Source: Acinetobacter sp. A2 (GTDB taxonomy: Bacteria; Pseudomonadota; Gammaproteobacteria; Pseudomonadales; Moraxellaceae). Taken from it: a stretch of DNA of 51,826 nt. Shown piece after piece: positions 45,408 through 51,826 of this stretch. The stretch is taken from positions 1 through 51,826 of the forward strand of contig NZ_JAAZQX010000019.1 in assembly GCF_012371325.1 (NCBI RefSeq), given 5' to 3'. The first letter of the stretch is position 1. Each line of letters begins with the position of its first letter. The notes below the pieces were generated by a model that saw only the letters and a program-made list of their open reading frames with translations, made no database searches and was not told where the DNA came from. Both the position numbers and the translations under genes were made by a program.

Positions 45408-46223
45408 TTATTGTCGCGCTAAACGAATAGGGCGAGGCATCCATGTTAAGTCCGATACACGACATGGGTTAATGTCTAAACCACCACGACGTGTATAGGT
45501 TGCATATACCATCAACTTTTCTGGTGCAAATTTTTGCCAAATATCTGCAAACATTTGTTCCACGCATTGTTCGTGAAAACCATTATGCTGACGATATGAA
45601 ATAATATAAGCCAAAATACTGCGATAACAAGGTTTTTTGCCTTGATAACGGATAAAAACTGTACCCCAGTCAGGTTGTCCAGTGACTGGGCAATTACTGC
45701 GCAATAAATGAGAGTAAAGTTGTACCTCTACATCTTCTGCCTGTTCTAAATCAAACTGTAATAAGCTTGGATCAGGATGTTGCTCCAAGCGTTCAGGACT
45801 AAGTTGATCTATGCAAATGCCCTCAGGCTGACTGATGGCTAAATCATCAACCTGAAATAGCGTTAGCGTAACTGGTGCTTCTGCTGCTGCAGTTAAATCA
45901 TGCTCTACCGTTTCAATAAAATTGGCAGGAGATTGAAAACGGGTAAAGTTCATACTGTTGAAGTAAAGCTTTAGCGATTTAGATTCAATCAGGTTAGGCG
46001 AGGATGCAGGTAAGCTAATACGACCAATCGCAACCTGAGGGACACCTTCAGCATTTAGCCAAGAAATTTCAAAAACGTGCCACCAGTCCTGACCGAGTTG
46101 GATGCCTTCAACGTCAGCATATTTTTCACGTGCAGCCGCACGTGAAATAGGGAATAAAATATCGGGTTGATATTCGGTTGGGTAGTTGGTGTCTTTACCA
46201 AGGAGAGATTGTTCAACACTCAT
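45408..46223 (-). CDS. queF: NADPH-dependent 7-cyano-7-deazaguanine reductase
   Basis: A 271-residue enzyme reducing preQ0 to preQ1 for queuosine in tRNA. The catalytic Cys lies in NCPVTGQPDWGTVFIRYQG. The QueF motif region FHEQCVEQMF with Glu for substrate binding follows. It is the long, YqcD-like (type II) fused-repeat form (E. coli 282 residues). The ATG overlaps the stop of the preceding permease gene by one base (TAATG), so translation is coupled. Confidence 0.95.
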   Translation of the reverse strand: MSVEQSLLGKDTNYPTEYQPDILFPISRAAAREKYADVEGIQLGQDWWHVFEISWLNAEGVPQVAIGRISLPASSPNLIESKSLKLYFNSMNFTRFQSPANFIETVEHDLTAAAEAPVTLTLFQVDDLAISQPEGICIDQLSPERLEQHPDPSLLQFDLEQAEDVEVQLYSHLLRSNCPVTGQPDWGTVFIRYQGKKPCYRSILAYIISYRQHNGFHEQCVEQMFADIWQKFAPEKLMVYATYTRRGGLDINPCRVSDLTWMPRPIRLARQ

Positions 46224-46996
46224 TATTCACGCATTCCTGAGCCACGAGAAAGTAAATGATAGGCGATGCCATACAGCGCGGCACAGCATAGTGTAATCAC
46301 TGTGAGTGAAATCGTCACGTTTACATCGCTATGACCTAGAATGCCGTAACGGAACGCATTGACCATATACACGACTGGGTTAATTAAAGATAAGTTTTGC
46401 CAAAATGGACTGAGAGCGCTAATTGCATAGAACACACCGCCTAAATACGTCAGGGGTGTTAAAACAAACGTTGGAATAATGGAAATATCATCAAAAGATT
46501 TGGCATAGACTGCATTAATAAAGCCACCTAAAGAAAACAAAAAGGAGGTGATTAAAACAGTATAAATAGTCACGAACCAATTGGTAATATAAAGGTCTGT
46601 AAAGAAAAGGCTCATTGCTGTCACAATAATGCCGACCAATACACCACGGCAGACGCCACCCAATACATAGCCCCATAAAATGGCATGTAAAGGTACAGGA
46701 CTCATAATCAGCTCTTCAATGCTTTTTTGGAATTTTGCACTAAAAAAACTTGAAGATACGTTGGCATAACTGTTGGTGATGACAGCCATCATAATTAAGC
46801 CAGGCACAATAAATTGCATATAGCTAAAGCCGCCCATTTCACCAATACGTGAGCCAACCAAATTACCAAAGATTACGAAGTACAAACTCATGGTGATGGC
46901 AGGTGGTAATAAGGTTTGCGGCCAAATCCGCATAAAACGACGAATTTCTTTATGAACTAAGGTGTAGAGTGCAATACGCAGTTGGGTAAAATTCAT
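46223..46996 (-). CDS. yadH: ABC-2 type exporter permease (YadH-like)
   Basis: A 257-residue permease with six transmembrane helices. It carries the ABC-2 signature region around GGVFYAISALSPFWQNLSLINPVVYMVNAFRYGILG. It begins MNFTQLRIALYTLVHKEIRRFMRIWPQTLLPP, close to E. coli YadH (256). The start overlaps the ATPase gene by 4 bp (ATGA), and the end overlaps queF by 1 bp. The exported substrate is unknown. Confidence 0.88.
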   Translation of the reverse strand: MNFTQLRIALYTLVHKEIRRFMRIWPQTLLPPAITMSLYFVIFGNLVGSRIGEMGGFSYMQFIVPGLIMMAVITNSYANVSSSFFSAKFQKSIEELIMSPVPLHAILWGYVLGGVCRGVLVGIIVTAMSLFFTDLYITNWFVTIYTVLITSFLFSLGGFINAVYAKSFDDISIIPTFVLTPLTYLGGVFYAISALSPFWQNLSLINPVVYMVNAFRYGILGHSDVNVTISLTVITLCCAALYGIAYHLLSRGSGMRE

Positions 46997-47928
46997 TGCG
47001 CAGCTCCATCTAAATTCTTTTCGACCATTTTGACAAATAACTCTTCTAGACGGTTCGACTTGTTTCGCATACTGCGCACCCGAATACCTTGTGCTTCTAA
47101 CAGTTGGAACAAATCGTTCAGGCTATGGGCTTTATCCATCGTGACTTCTAAAGTCACAGCATCGATTAGATTAAAGCGAACCCCAATGATGTCCAGTTCA
47201 ATCGGTTGAATGGGTTCAGCCAAATCAAAAATAAAAGATTCTTCATTCAGTTGATTGAGGAAGTTTTTCATAGAGGTGTCTTCTTTAATCACACCACGGT
47301 CAATAATCGCAATGCGACGACACAGCATTTCTGCTTCTTCTAAATAGTGTGTGGTCAGAATGATAGAGGTGCCTTTATCATTCATCTCCGTGAGAAAATC
47401 CCACATAGAACGACGTAATTCGATGTCAACACCTGCAGTTGGTTCATCTAAAATCAGTAATTTCGGTTCATGCATCATGGCACGTGCAATCATCAAGCGG
47501 CGTTTCATCCCACCCGATAACATGCGGGCTTGAGTGGCGCGTTTATCCCAAAGCCCAAGTTTTTCTAAATATTCTTCTGCACGTTGTTCTGCGATCTTTT
47601 TTGGAATACCGTAGTAACCTGCTTGAGTAACTAAAATATCAAAGGTTTTTTCAAACTGACCAAAGTTAAATTCCTGCGGAACAACACCCAAACACTGCTT
47701 GGCTTGCGATGGCTGTGTATCTAGATCATGACCAAAAATTTCTACTGTGCCTGAAGTTTTTTTGGTGAGAGAACTGATGATGCTAATGGTTGTAGATTTA
47801 CCTGCACCATTTGGCCCAAGTAGGGCGTAAAACTCACCCTCAGGTACGCTCAAATTAATGCCCTTAAGCGCTTGGAAGCCATTTCGATAGGTTTTCGATA
47901 CGTCCCTTAACGTCAATGCATCAGTCAT
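46993..47928 (-). CDS. yadG: ABC transporter ATP-binding protein (YadG-like)
   Basis: A 311-residue ATPase. Walker A is GPNGAGKST, the signature is LSGGMKRRL, Walker B is LLILDEPTAGVD, and the switch His is in LTTHYLEEA. A C-terminal extension of about 90 residues is typical of exporters paired with ABC-2 permeases. ATG 47928 gives the length of E. coli YadG (308) and has GAGAA upstream; a frame to 47955 is possible but less likely. It heads the yadG-yadH-queF-44739 gene set. Confidence 0.9.
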   Translation of the reverse strand: MTDALTLRDVSKTYRNGFQALKGINLSVPEGEFYALLGPNGAGKSTTISIISSLTKKTSGTVEIFGHDLDTQPSQAKQCLGVVPQEFNFGQFEKTFDILVTQAGYYGIPKKIAEQRAEEYLEKLGLWDKRATQARMLSGGMKRRLMIARAMMHEPKLLILDEPTAGVDIELRRSMWDFLTEMNDKGTSIILTTHYLEEAEMLCRRIAIIDRGVIKEDTSMKNFLNQLNEESFIFDLAEPIQPIELDIIGVRFNLIDAVTLEVTMDKAHSLNDLFQLLEAQGIRVRSMRNKSNRLEELFVKMVEKNLDGAAQ

Positions 47929-48070
47929 GAAATTCTCACTTGAGGAATAGAGCAACTATTGTGAGCGATCTTGCGCAATAAACCAAGTGAGCAGCATGGA
48001 ATTCTATGTTGCAACTTTGGAACATTGCTTAAAGCATAAGCATAAAATTGTTCAACTTATATATAGTTGC

Positions 48071-48098
48071 TTTACCTTGAGCAATTTTTTGTTATGAT
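48071..48098 (+). promoter_or_regulatory. Promoter of tRNA-Arg
   Basis: TATGAT (48093-48098) lies 9 bp before the tRNA 5' end. TTTACC (48071-48076) is 16 bp upstream as a weak -35. The GC-rich stretch at the start site fits stringently controlled stable-RNA promoters. Confidence 0.55.
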
Positions 48099-48107
48099 GT
48101 GCAGCGC

Positions 48108-48183
48108 GCGCTCATAGCTCAACTGGATAGAGTACAGGTCTCCGAAGCCTGTGGCGTGGGTTCGAGTCCCGCTGAGCGCACCA
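48108..48183 (+). tRNA. tRNA-Arg (anticodon CCG)
   Basis: A 76-nt tRNA with encoded CCA. Acceptor GCGCTCA pairs with TGAGCGC, the anticodon loop CTCCGAA carries CCG, and the T-loop is GGTTCGAGTCC. Everything to its right in the window is accessory in character, so it may mark an integration site, although no repeat of its 3' end was found. Confidence 0.97.
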
Positions 48184-48392
48184 AACCAACATATTAAACT
48201 ATTGATTTTAAAGAAAAATATAAGTAAAAATTGTTTCGCATGTACTCATTTGTGTGCTTATAATTAATTTCACCACTTTGTAAGCTAATATTTCATTTTT
48301 TCCATAACTATCCTCTATTATGTTGATATTACTACAATTGTACTGATTTTTATAAAAATTGGTTTAAGCCTTTGATAAGAGTTGAATTAAGA

Positions 48393-48683
48393 ATGATGCA
48401 ACGACTTTGTATAGCCACGCCAACAGATGAAGAGTTTGATAAAGCCCAAGAACTGTTATTTAAAATGGGGTATGAGTGGAATGGCTTTGAAATGGAGATT
48501 GATGGTGCTCAAGAGCTAACAGATCGCAACGGCGCAACGGCGATTTACACTCATCCTGATGACAATACCATTGATTCCTGGATGGGATTTATAGATGATC
48601 CCTTACCAGCACAAGATGATTTTGACGGTGGATATAGATTGGTGGCCTTTAAGGACTTAATCTCATTATCCACGGGTAATTGA
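48393..48683 (+). CDS. Small hypothetical protein
   Basis: A 96-residue acidic protein. MMQRLCIATPTDEEFDKAQELLFKMGYEW reads as a helix-rich start of the kind seen in small phage or plasmid proteins. The acidic second half (HPDDNTIDSWMGFIDDPL) is followed by VAFKDLISLS. No domain is recognised. Two adjacent ATGs (48393, 48396) are possible; there is no clear Shine-Dalgarno. It is the first gene after tRNA-Arg. Confidence 0.55.
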   Translation: MMQRLCIATPTDEEFDKAQELLFKMGYEWNGFEMEIDGAQELTDRNGATAIYTHPDDNTIDSWMGFIDDPLPAQDDFDGGYRLVAFKDLISLSTGN

Positions 48684-48768
48684 AGTATTAAGTTTGTTAG
48701 AATAATTTAGTTGAACATTCAATTTACTGAAATGTTCCGAGAGATTAATTCTATTTCTGGATATAACA

Positions 48769-49554
48769 ATGCCACTTTTTAGCCGTTGCTTCATATTGTC
48801 TATTGCTTATTTTAGCTTCCAATTAACAAATGCAGACTTAGTTGAATTAGATACTAACCCTAACAGTGTATCAGCTGATCGCATTGATCAATTAACACGG
48901 ACATTGGCTGAAGGTTCATTTGGTAATGTAGAAGAGAAGGTTGTAGTTACTGCAAAAGAAGCGGAAGAAGCAGCGGAAAAAGTTCCTATGTTTATTGATC
49001 CTAAAGAATACAAAGCATTAGGAATTAAAAGTAGCTATAAAATATATGGTGATTCTGAAATCTGGTATTTACCTGAATCGCAAGAGTATGCGGAACAAAA
49101 ATATTTCTCCAATAATGTAAAGTTCTTTAAATTACTTGGTAGTGATGTAGCCTTATTTGCCGATATGGATGATGAATCTGCCACAGATGATGATTATTGG
49201 ACAGTAAATTGTTCCAAAGATCGTATTACAGATGAAAAGATATATTTAATGGGTAAATATGAAATGATGTTTATCCGATCTTCTAAGACAGGTTGGATGT
49301 TCTCAGTAAGTAAGGAGTTAAAGCAACTTAATCCTACACAATACCAATATATACGGATCGATAAAGCCCCTGCACTTAGGTCTCGAAACTTTTTCAAAGG
49401 TCAGCAAACACTAAATATTATTGAACAAATGAAAAAAGGGAATACAGCTTATACTCGTTTCTACGAATGGTCTGGTCAATACGAAGAAACCATACCTTTA
49501 AAGGGCTTTTCTATTGCTTATAATACTTTGAATATTATGTATTCGAAATTATAA
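48769..49554 (+). CDS. Exported hypothetical protein
   Basis: A 261-residue protein with a signal peptide-like start (MPLFSRCFILSIAYFSFQLTNA, likely cut near Ala22). A helical acidic segment (AKEAEEAAEKV) is followed by a mixed alpha/beta domain with many aromatic residues (YKIYGDSEIWYLPES, DDDYWTVNCSKDR, GWMFSVSKELKQL). It has one Cys in the mature part. I do not recognise a family. It is AT-rich compared with the core genes and sits in the region right of tRNA-Arg. A 23-base-loop terminator follows at 49658. Confidence 0.65.
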   Translation: MPLFSRCFILSIAYFSFQLTNADLVELDTNPNSVSADRIDQLTRTLAEGSFGNVEEKVVVTAKEAEEAAEKVPMFIDPKEYKALGIKSSYKIYGDSEIWYLPESQEYAEQKYFSNNVKFFKLLGSDVALFADMDDESATDDDYWTVNCSKDRITDEKIYLMGKYEMMFIRSSKTGWMFSVSKELKQLNPTQYQYIRIDKAPALRSRNFFKGQQTLNIIEQMKKGNTAYTRFYEWSGQYEETIPLKGFSIAYNTLNIMYSKL

Positions 49555-49655
49555 GGACTTAAAAATTTAAAAATTAATTTTAGCCATCTATTTATTTTAT
49601 TTAAATGTTTAAGCACCCCCAATAACTCTGTAACACTCCAAAACCAGCTATATAA

Positions 49656-49706
49656 ATTCAGGGATCTGTTCTACCGTAGTGGATGTGATGATCCCTGATT
49701 TTTTTG
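49656..49706 (+). terminator. Hairpin terminator after the exported hypothetical gene
   Basis: TCAGGGATC (49658-49666) and GATCCCTGA (49690-49698) form a perfect 9-bp stem with a 23-base loop, followed by T7. The long loop is unusual. It is 101 bp past the stop at 49554. Confidence 0.8.
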
Positions 49707-49839
49707 GGTCAATGACAAGTTATATTTAGACCTAGTAGCAAAAGATAAGACCAGTAGAGTGCAGGGGATTTCAGAGAATGTAATAACCTACGGCGATGTA
49801 CAAAACCAGGGTAACGCATTTGGTAATGTCTCTATCTAA
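49699..49839 (+). pseudogene. Possible 3' remnant of a gene
   Basis: A 46-codon open frame without a start that ends TAA at 49837-49839. The translation runs through LDLVAKDKTSRVQGISEN and VITYGDVQNQGNAFGNVSI, which read like natural protein sequence. It directly follows a terminator-like hairpin, so the 5' part may be lost. The family is not identified, and the whole could be chance. No other gene is seen in 49555-50076. Confidence 0.25.
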
Positions 49840-50076
49840 TCAGCGATTATGTGTGGAGCAAATCGTATCAAGACAGTTCAAGTTAAGCGCGCCGTCTTGG
49901 GTTGTAGATGGCAAAAGCGAGGATTTACTTAAAGCTAAAAAAGTTCAGATTGATGATTTTCAACTTCTGAAGTTTAAAATTAATTAAGTGTATATGTATT
50001 TGCAGATTATTGGATAAATCAGCCACTAATTCCTGTAAGCAGTTTACCAGTCACTCCTATTGCTAGTAGACCACTT

Positions 50077-50565
50077 TCAATTGAAACTAGGTATTTCACT
50101 CACTGGGTATATTAATGTTAATGGATTTGATGTTAATGAAATAAAGCCGAAACGCTGATAAAACTCCATCGCTTTTTTATCTTTAGCATGTATTACAACA
50201 AAATTAACACCAATAATTTGAGCAACTGTTGAAACTTGTTTAAGAGCATGGGCTAAAAGCACTTTCCCAATTCCTCGCCCCTGAACGGTTTGATCAACGG
50301 CAAAGCGACCTACAACTACACAAGGGAGCGGATAACGAGGTAATCGTTTAGTAAGCACAGTATCAACTACATCAAATCCTATGGATGTGCTGGATAAACA
50401 ATAAAACCCTCTCACTTGTAGATCATCATCAATAGCAACATACGTTTTACTTGTTCCTGATTTCTGATGTTGGGATGCATACTGTTTTATGAATTTATTT
50501 AAATCATCTTGCCCGCAATTAAATGATTTTTTCTGATGATGGGCTTGTAAAACCTCAATTTTCAT
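50077..50565 (-). CDS. GNAT toxin of a TacAT/AtaRT-type toxin-antitoxin pair
   Basis: A 162-residue GCN5-type N-acetyltransferase. It starts KIEVLQAHHQKKSFNCGQDDLNKFIKQYA, typical of tRNA-acetylating toxins TacT, AtaT and ItaT. The acetyl-CoA loop is QGRGIGKVLL and the catalytic Tyr is in MEFYQRFGF. Such toxins acetylate the amino group of aminoacyl-tRNA and stop translation. It overlaps the antitoxin gene by 11 bp and is expressed after it, the usual order for this class. All key motifs are intact, so the toxin is probably functional. Confidence 0.88.
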   Translation of the reverse strand: MKIEVLQAHHQKKSFNCGQDDLNKFIKQYASQHQKSGTSKTYVAIDDDLQVRGFYCLSSTSIGFDVVDTVLTKRLPRYPLPCVVVGRFAVDQTVQGRGIGKVLLAHALKQVSTVAQIIGVNFVVIHAKDKKAMEFYQRFGFISLTSNPLTLIYPVSEIPSFN

Positions 50566-50821
50566 CTAATAAACTCATTAATTTTTTCATCTCATCATTT
50601 GCAGGGCGTGGGTTCTCAAGTATGTTCATTAACATATCTCGATCAGCATTATTTACTTTTAACTCATAATTAGATTTAAGTAATTCTTTTGCTCTTTCAA
50701 ATGAGGATTGAAGCATAAAGGAACTTACACTGAGTCCCAATAAATTCGCAGCTTGTTCAATTACATTTTTTGCATCTACTGTTGAACGAATATTAATTCG
50801 TTCCGTTGCTAAGTTAGTCAT
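50555..50821 (-). CDS. DUF1778 (TacA-like) ribbon-helix-helix antitoxin
   Basis: An 88-residue protein. The N-terminal RHH fold (ERINIRSTVDAKNVIEQAANLLGLSVSSFMLQSS) binds DNA, and the C-terminal tail (NPRPANDEMKKLMSLL) wraps the toxin in known pairs. GGGTGGGA lies just before ATG 50821. It overlaps the toxin start by 11 bp. A perfect palindrome at 50836-50854, over the presumed start site, is its likely operator. Confidence 0.88.
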   Translation of the reverse strand: MTNLATERINIRSTVDAKNVIEQAANLLGLSVSSFMLQSSFERAKELLKSNYELKVNNADRDMLMNILENPRPANDEMKKLMSLLDEN

Positions 50822-50835
50822 ATCCCACCCAACAA

Positions 50836-50854
50836 GTACATCAATTTGATGTAC
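50836..50854. promoter_or_regulatory. Operator palindrome of the toxin-antitoxin operon
   Basis: GTACATCAATTTGATGTAC is a perfect 19-bp palindrome centred at 50845. It lies between the -10 box and the antitoxin ribosome site, where an RHH repressor would block transcription. Confidence 0.82.
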
Positions 50855-50856
50855 AA

Positions 50857-50884
50857 ATTATAGCAGATTAAGATTGTGCTTCAA
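50857..50884 (-). promoter_or_regulatory. Promoter of the toxin-antitoxin operon
   Basis: On the minus strand, TTGAAG (50879-50884) and a perfect TATAAT (50857-50862) are separated by 16 bp. The operator palindrome starts 2 bp beyond the -10. Confidence 0.8.
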
Positions 50885-50913
50885 GATTCAAATTTGGATA
50901 TTTTGTTTTGAAT

Positions 50914-51118
50914 TATTTGAATAGAAAATCAATGGCCTACTACTATCCAAAATGAGTGGCAGGATTTGAATAAGAATAACTGGTAGGTTTACATAAGAAT
51001 ACTCATGTATTCGATCACGGCTGTTTTTTTATTACATACTTAACAGTGATACATTTTGCTAGTCCTAAATTTTGAAGGCTGACCAAGCTGGTTTTATATA
51101 CTATTTGAATAGAAAATC
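50914..51118 (+). repeat. 17-bp direct repeat, two copies
   Basis: TATTTGAATAGAAAATC occurs at 50914-50930 and again at 51102-51118, 188 bp apart. The sequence between is AT-rich and non-coding. It could be a scar of insertion or recombination, or a protein binding site. Confidence 0.6.
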
Positions 51119-51169
51119 CGAAATATTGATTAAATTTTACTCATGTCTACCGTTACTCAGGAAAAGTTA

Positions 51170-51240
51170 TGTTCAATACATGCAGAGGCCCCTGTTCAAT
51201 ACATACTTTTTTTGAGCTTTTTTTTATGTTCAATACATAC
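51170..51240 (+). repeat. TGTTCAATACATRC direct repeats, three copies
   Basis: TGTTCAATACATGC (51170-51183) and TGTTCAATACATAC (51193-51206 and 51227-51240) recur with starts 23 and 34 bp apart. The last two are followed by T-runs. The spacing is too irregular for CRISPR. They lie next to the 22-bp iteron-like repeats and may be part of a replication or partition region. Confidence 0.65.
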
Positions 51241-51253
51241 TTTTTCGGGTTCT

Positions 51254-51308
51254 GTTACACGGGAATTTTAAAAGTGTTACACGGAAATTTTAAAACCGTT
51301 ACATAACC
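51254..51308 (+). repeat. 22-bp iteron-like tandem repeats
   Basis: GTTACACGGGAATTTTAAAA (51254 on) and GTTACACGGAAATTTTAAAA (51276 on) recur exactly 22 bp apart, and a third partial unit GTTACATAACC starts at 51298, again 22 bp on. Direct repeats of about 22 bp are typical of Rep-protein binding sites in Acinetobacter plasmids. No rep gene is seen in the window. Confidence 0.6.
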
Positions 51309-51340
51309 AAGTGGAATATTTTGCTAATTCACTAAATATT

Positions 51341-51382
51341 TGTCTGTAAAAATGCCAAAACAAAACAACTAAACTACAGACA
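51341..51382. repeat. Inverted repeat near the iteron-like region
   Basis: TGTCTGTA (51341-51348) and TACAGACA (51375-51382) are perfect complements around 26 bases. TAGCTAAA is repeated directly just after. The purpose is unknown; no T-run follows. Confidence 0.45.
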
Positions 51383-51508
51383 GTTATAGCTAAAAATAGC
51401 TAAATCATGTCTAAGGTTTTGTCTAATTAGTCTTTGCTTATCTAATACAATCTAACGTAGTTTCAACTATTCGGTAATACTTGAATATCGAATTACAGCC
51501 AAAAAAAA

Positions 51509-51526
51509 CCATACTGGGGGGTATGG
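51509..51526. promoter_or_regulatory. G-tract palindrome CCATAC-TGGGGG-GTATGG
   Basis: A 6-bp inverted repeat around a G-rich centre. The form resembles operators of the CsoR/RcnR/FrmR repressor family, and also G-rich leader motifs seen before some island integrase genes. A frame ATGGGCAAAACTAAAAAACTAC starts inside it but soon meets a stop. Either reading is only suggestive. Confidence 0.35.
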
Positions 51527-51616
51527 GCAAAACTAAAAAACTACAGCGATTTATAAACGTATTATAGAACGGCGTATTTCTCACTTGTATTGCAGTTGGT
51601 CGGAAAGTGAAATACA

Positions 51617-51738
51617 TCACAGCAATTGCAGAACATCTGCCTTTATCTCTGCGACTTCCCGATCTGCACCGCTGGTCTTTCCATTTCCGTGTACGCAATG
51701 AACCCTCAATATAGACTTTGCTGCCTTTCTAGAGGTAT
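51617..51738 (-). pseudogene. Broken single-stranded DNA-binding protein (ssb) fragment
   Basis: On the minus strand, right after the IS3-family end, the frame reads YL, a TAG where SSB has Glu, then KGSKVYIEGSLRTRKWKDQ. That block is the conserved middle of bacterial SSB. A shift of frame follows (two bases missing compared with the expected sequence after DQ), then GADREVAEIKADVLQLL and a TGA at 51617-51619. The 5' part was removed or separated by the IS, and the region carries both a nonsense and a frameshift change. It is therefore a dead fragment, probably from a plasmid or phage ssb. Confidence 0.72.
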
Positions 51739-51826
51739 TGAACCGTACCGGGTTTGTCGGAGACTTTTTTATTTAAGTTAGGCCACCTGACCTAACGGGT
51801 TAATCTTATCATAGTACATTGCTTCA
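51739..51826 (-). mobile_element. End of an IS3-family insertion sequence (runs out of the window)
   Basis: The terminal inverted repeat begins TGAACCGTACCGGG at 51739, the pattern of IS3-family elements of the IS51-like group. The 3' end of the transposase gene lies inside it. The other end lies beyond 51826, so length and target duplication cannot be checked. Confidence 0.72.
51778..51826 (-). CDS. IS3-family transposase OrfB, C-terminal 16 codons (partial)
   Basis: The minus strand from the window edge encodes EAMYYDKINPLGQVA and a TAA at 51778-51780. A tail with YYDKINP is common at the end of IS3-family OrfB (DDE integrase-type) proteins of Acinetobacter. It sits 39 bp inside the terminal inverted repeat, as expected. 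The catalytic domain is outside the window. Confidence 0.65.
   Translation of the reverse strand, partial: EAMYYDKINPLGQVA

Noticed and set aside
49796..49987. 63-codon frame starting ATGTACAAAACC
   Set aside because: No ribosome site, overlaps a different more protein-like frame, and no recognisable motif. It might be part of the same decayed gene but cannot be supported.
51170..51240. Short direct repeats considered as a CRISPR array
   Set aside because: Only three 14-bp copies with unequal spacing of 23 and 34 bp, T-runs instead of unique spacers, and no cas genes in the window.
48108..51826. Genomic island bounded by a duplicated tRNA-Arg 3' end
   Set aside because: No second copy of the tRNA-Arg 3' sequence was found within the window and no intact integrase is present; a boundary beyond the window remains possible.

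Overview
The window looks like a chromosomal segment of an Acinetobacter species. Genus-typical genes include pyrC/rnt, pdxB/epmA, maeB of the malic enzyme-PTA fusion type, sthA, a DUF3465 protein, and an rlpA/mltB pair. Base composition is AT-rich and terminators are mostly short hairpins with U-runs. Most of the window is ordinary housekeeping sequence. Two regions are accessory: an IS-bounded cargo near the left end, and a decayed mobile region right of a tRNA-Arg gene.

Layout. 1-2139: three near-identical tRNA-Glu genes, with an APC-family amino acid permease between copies 2 and 3, all on the minus strand. 2210-6114: two identical 732-bp IS1595-family elements in direct orientation flank three cargo genes: two paralogous small exported proteins and a membrane-anchored coiled-coil protein. 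The pair is bracketed by a 7-bp direct repeat, as in a composite transposon. 6141-11055: small membrane protein, rnt, pyrC, a diguanylate cyclase, argG. 11416-15873: fadH, tRNA-Ser, and the overlapping pdxB-epmA pair. 16034-22666: cca, maeB and a PAS-GGDEF-EAL protein. 22849-26181: rsmE, metF and ahcY, headed by an S-adenosylhomocysteine (SAH) riboswitch; a palindromic repeat lies between ahcY and metF. 26456-30728: a DUF4424 protein, three tandem DUF3592 paralogues, a Sel1-repeat protein and a small unknown. 30806-36821: a carboxymuconolactone decarboxylase-like protein, lipA, sthA, a TauD-like dioxygenase, an MFS transporter and a previously unlisted 44-residue ORF coupled to it. 36977-47928: OmpW-like porin, map, rpsB-tsf, DUF3465, Mpo1-like, rlpA, mltB, an unknown gene, queF and a yadGH-type ABC exporter. 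48108-51826: tRNA-Arg, two unknown genes, a GNAT/RHH toxin-antitoxin pair with its operator, iteron-like repeats, a broken ssb fragment, and the end of an IS3-family element running out of the window.

Functional links. The ahcY-metF-rsmE set is a methyl-cycle group: SAH sensed by the leader RNA should raise AhcY, which clears SAH, and possibly MetF, which supplies methyl groups for homocysteine recycling. pdxB and epmA are translationally coupled. rpsB-tsf is the usual translation operon, with a structured leader and an internal attenuator-like hairpin.

The parts most worth follow-up are the IS1595-bounded cargo with its TonB-box-like exported paralogues, the cca ribosome binding site buried in the maeB terminator, the SAH riboswitch, and the plasmid- or phage-derived debris at the right end.
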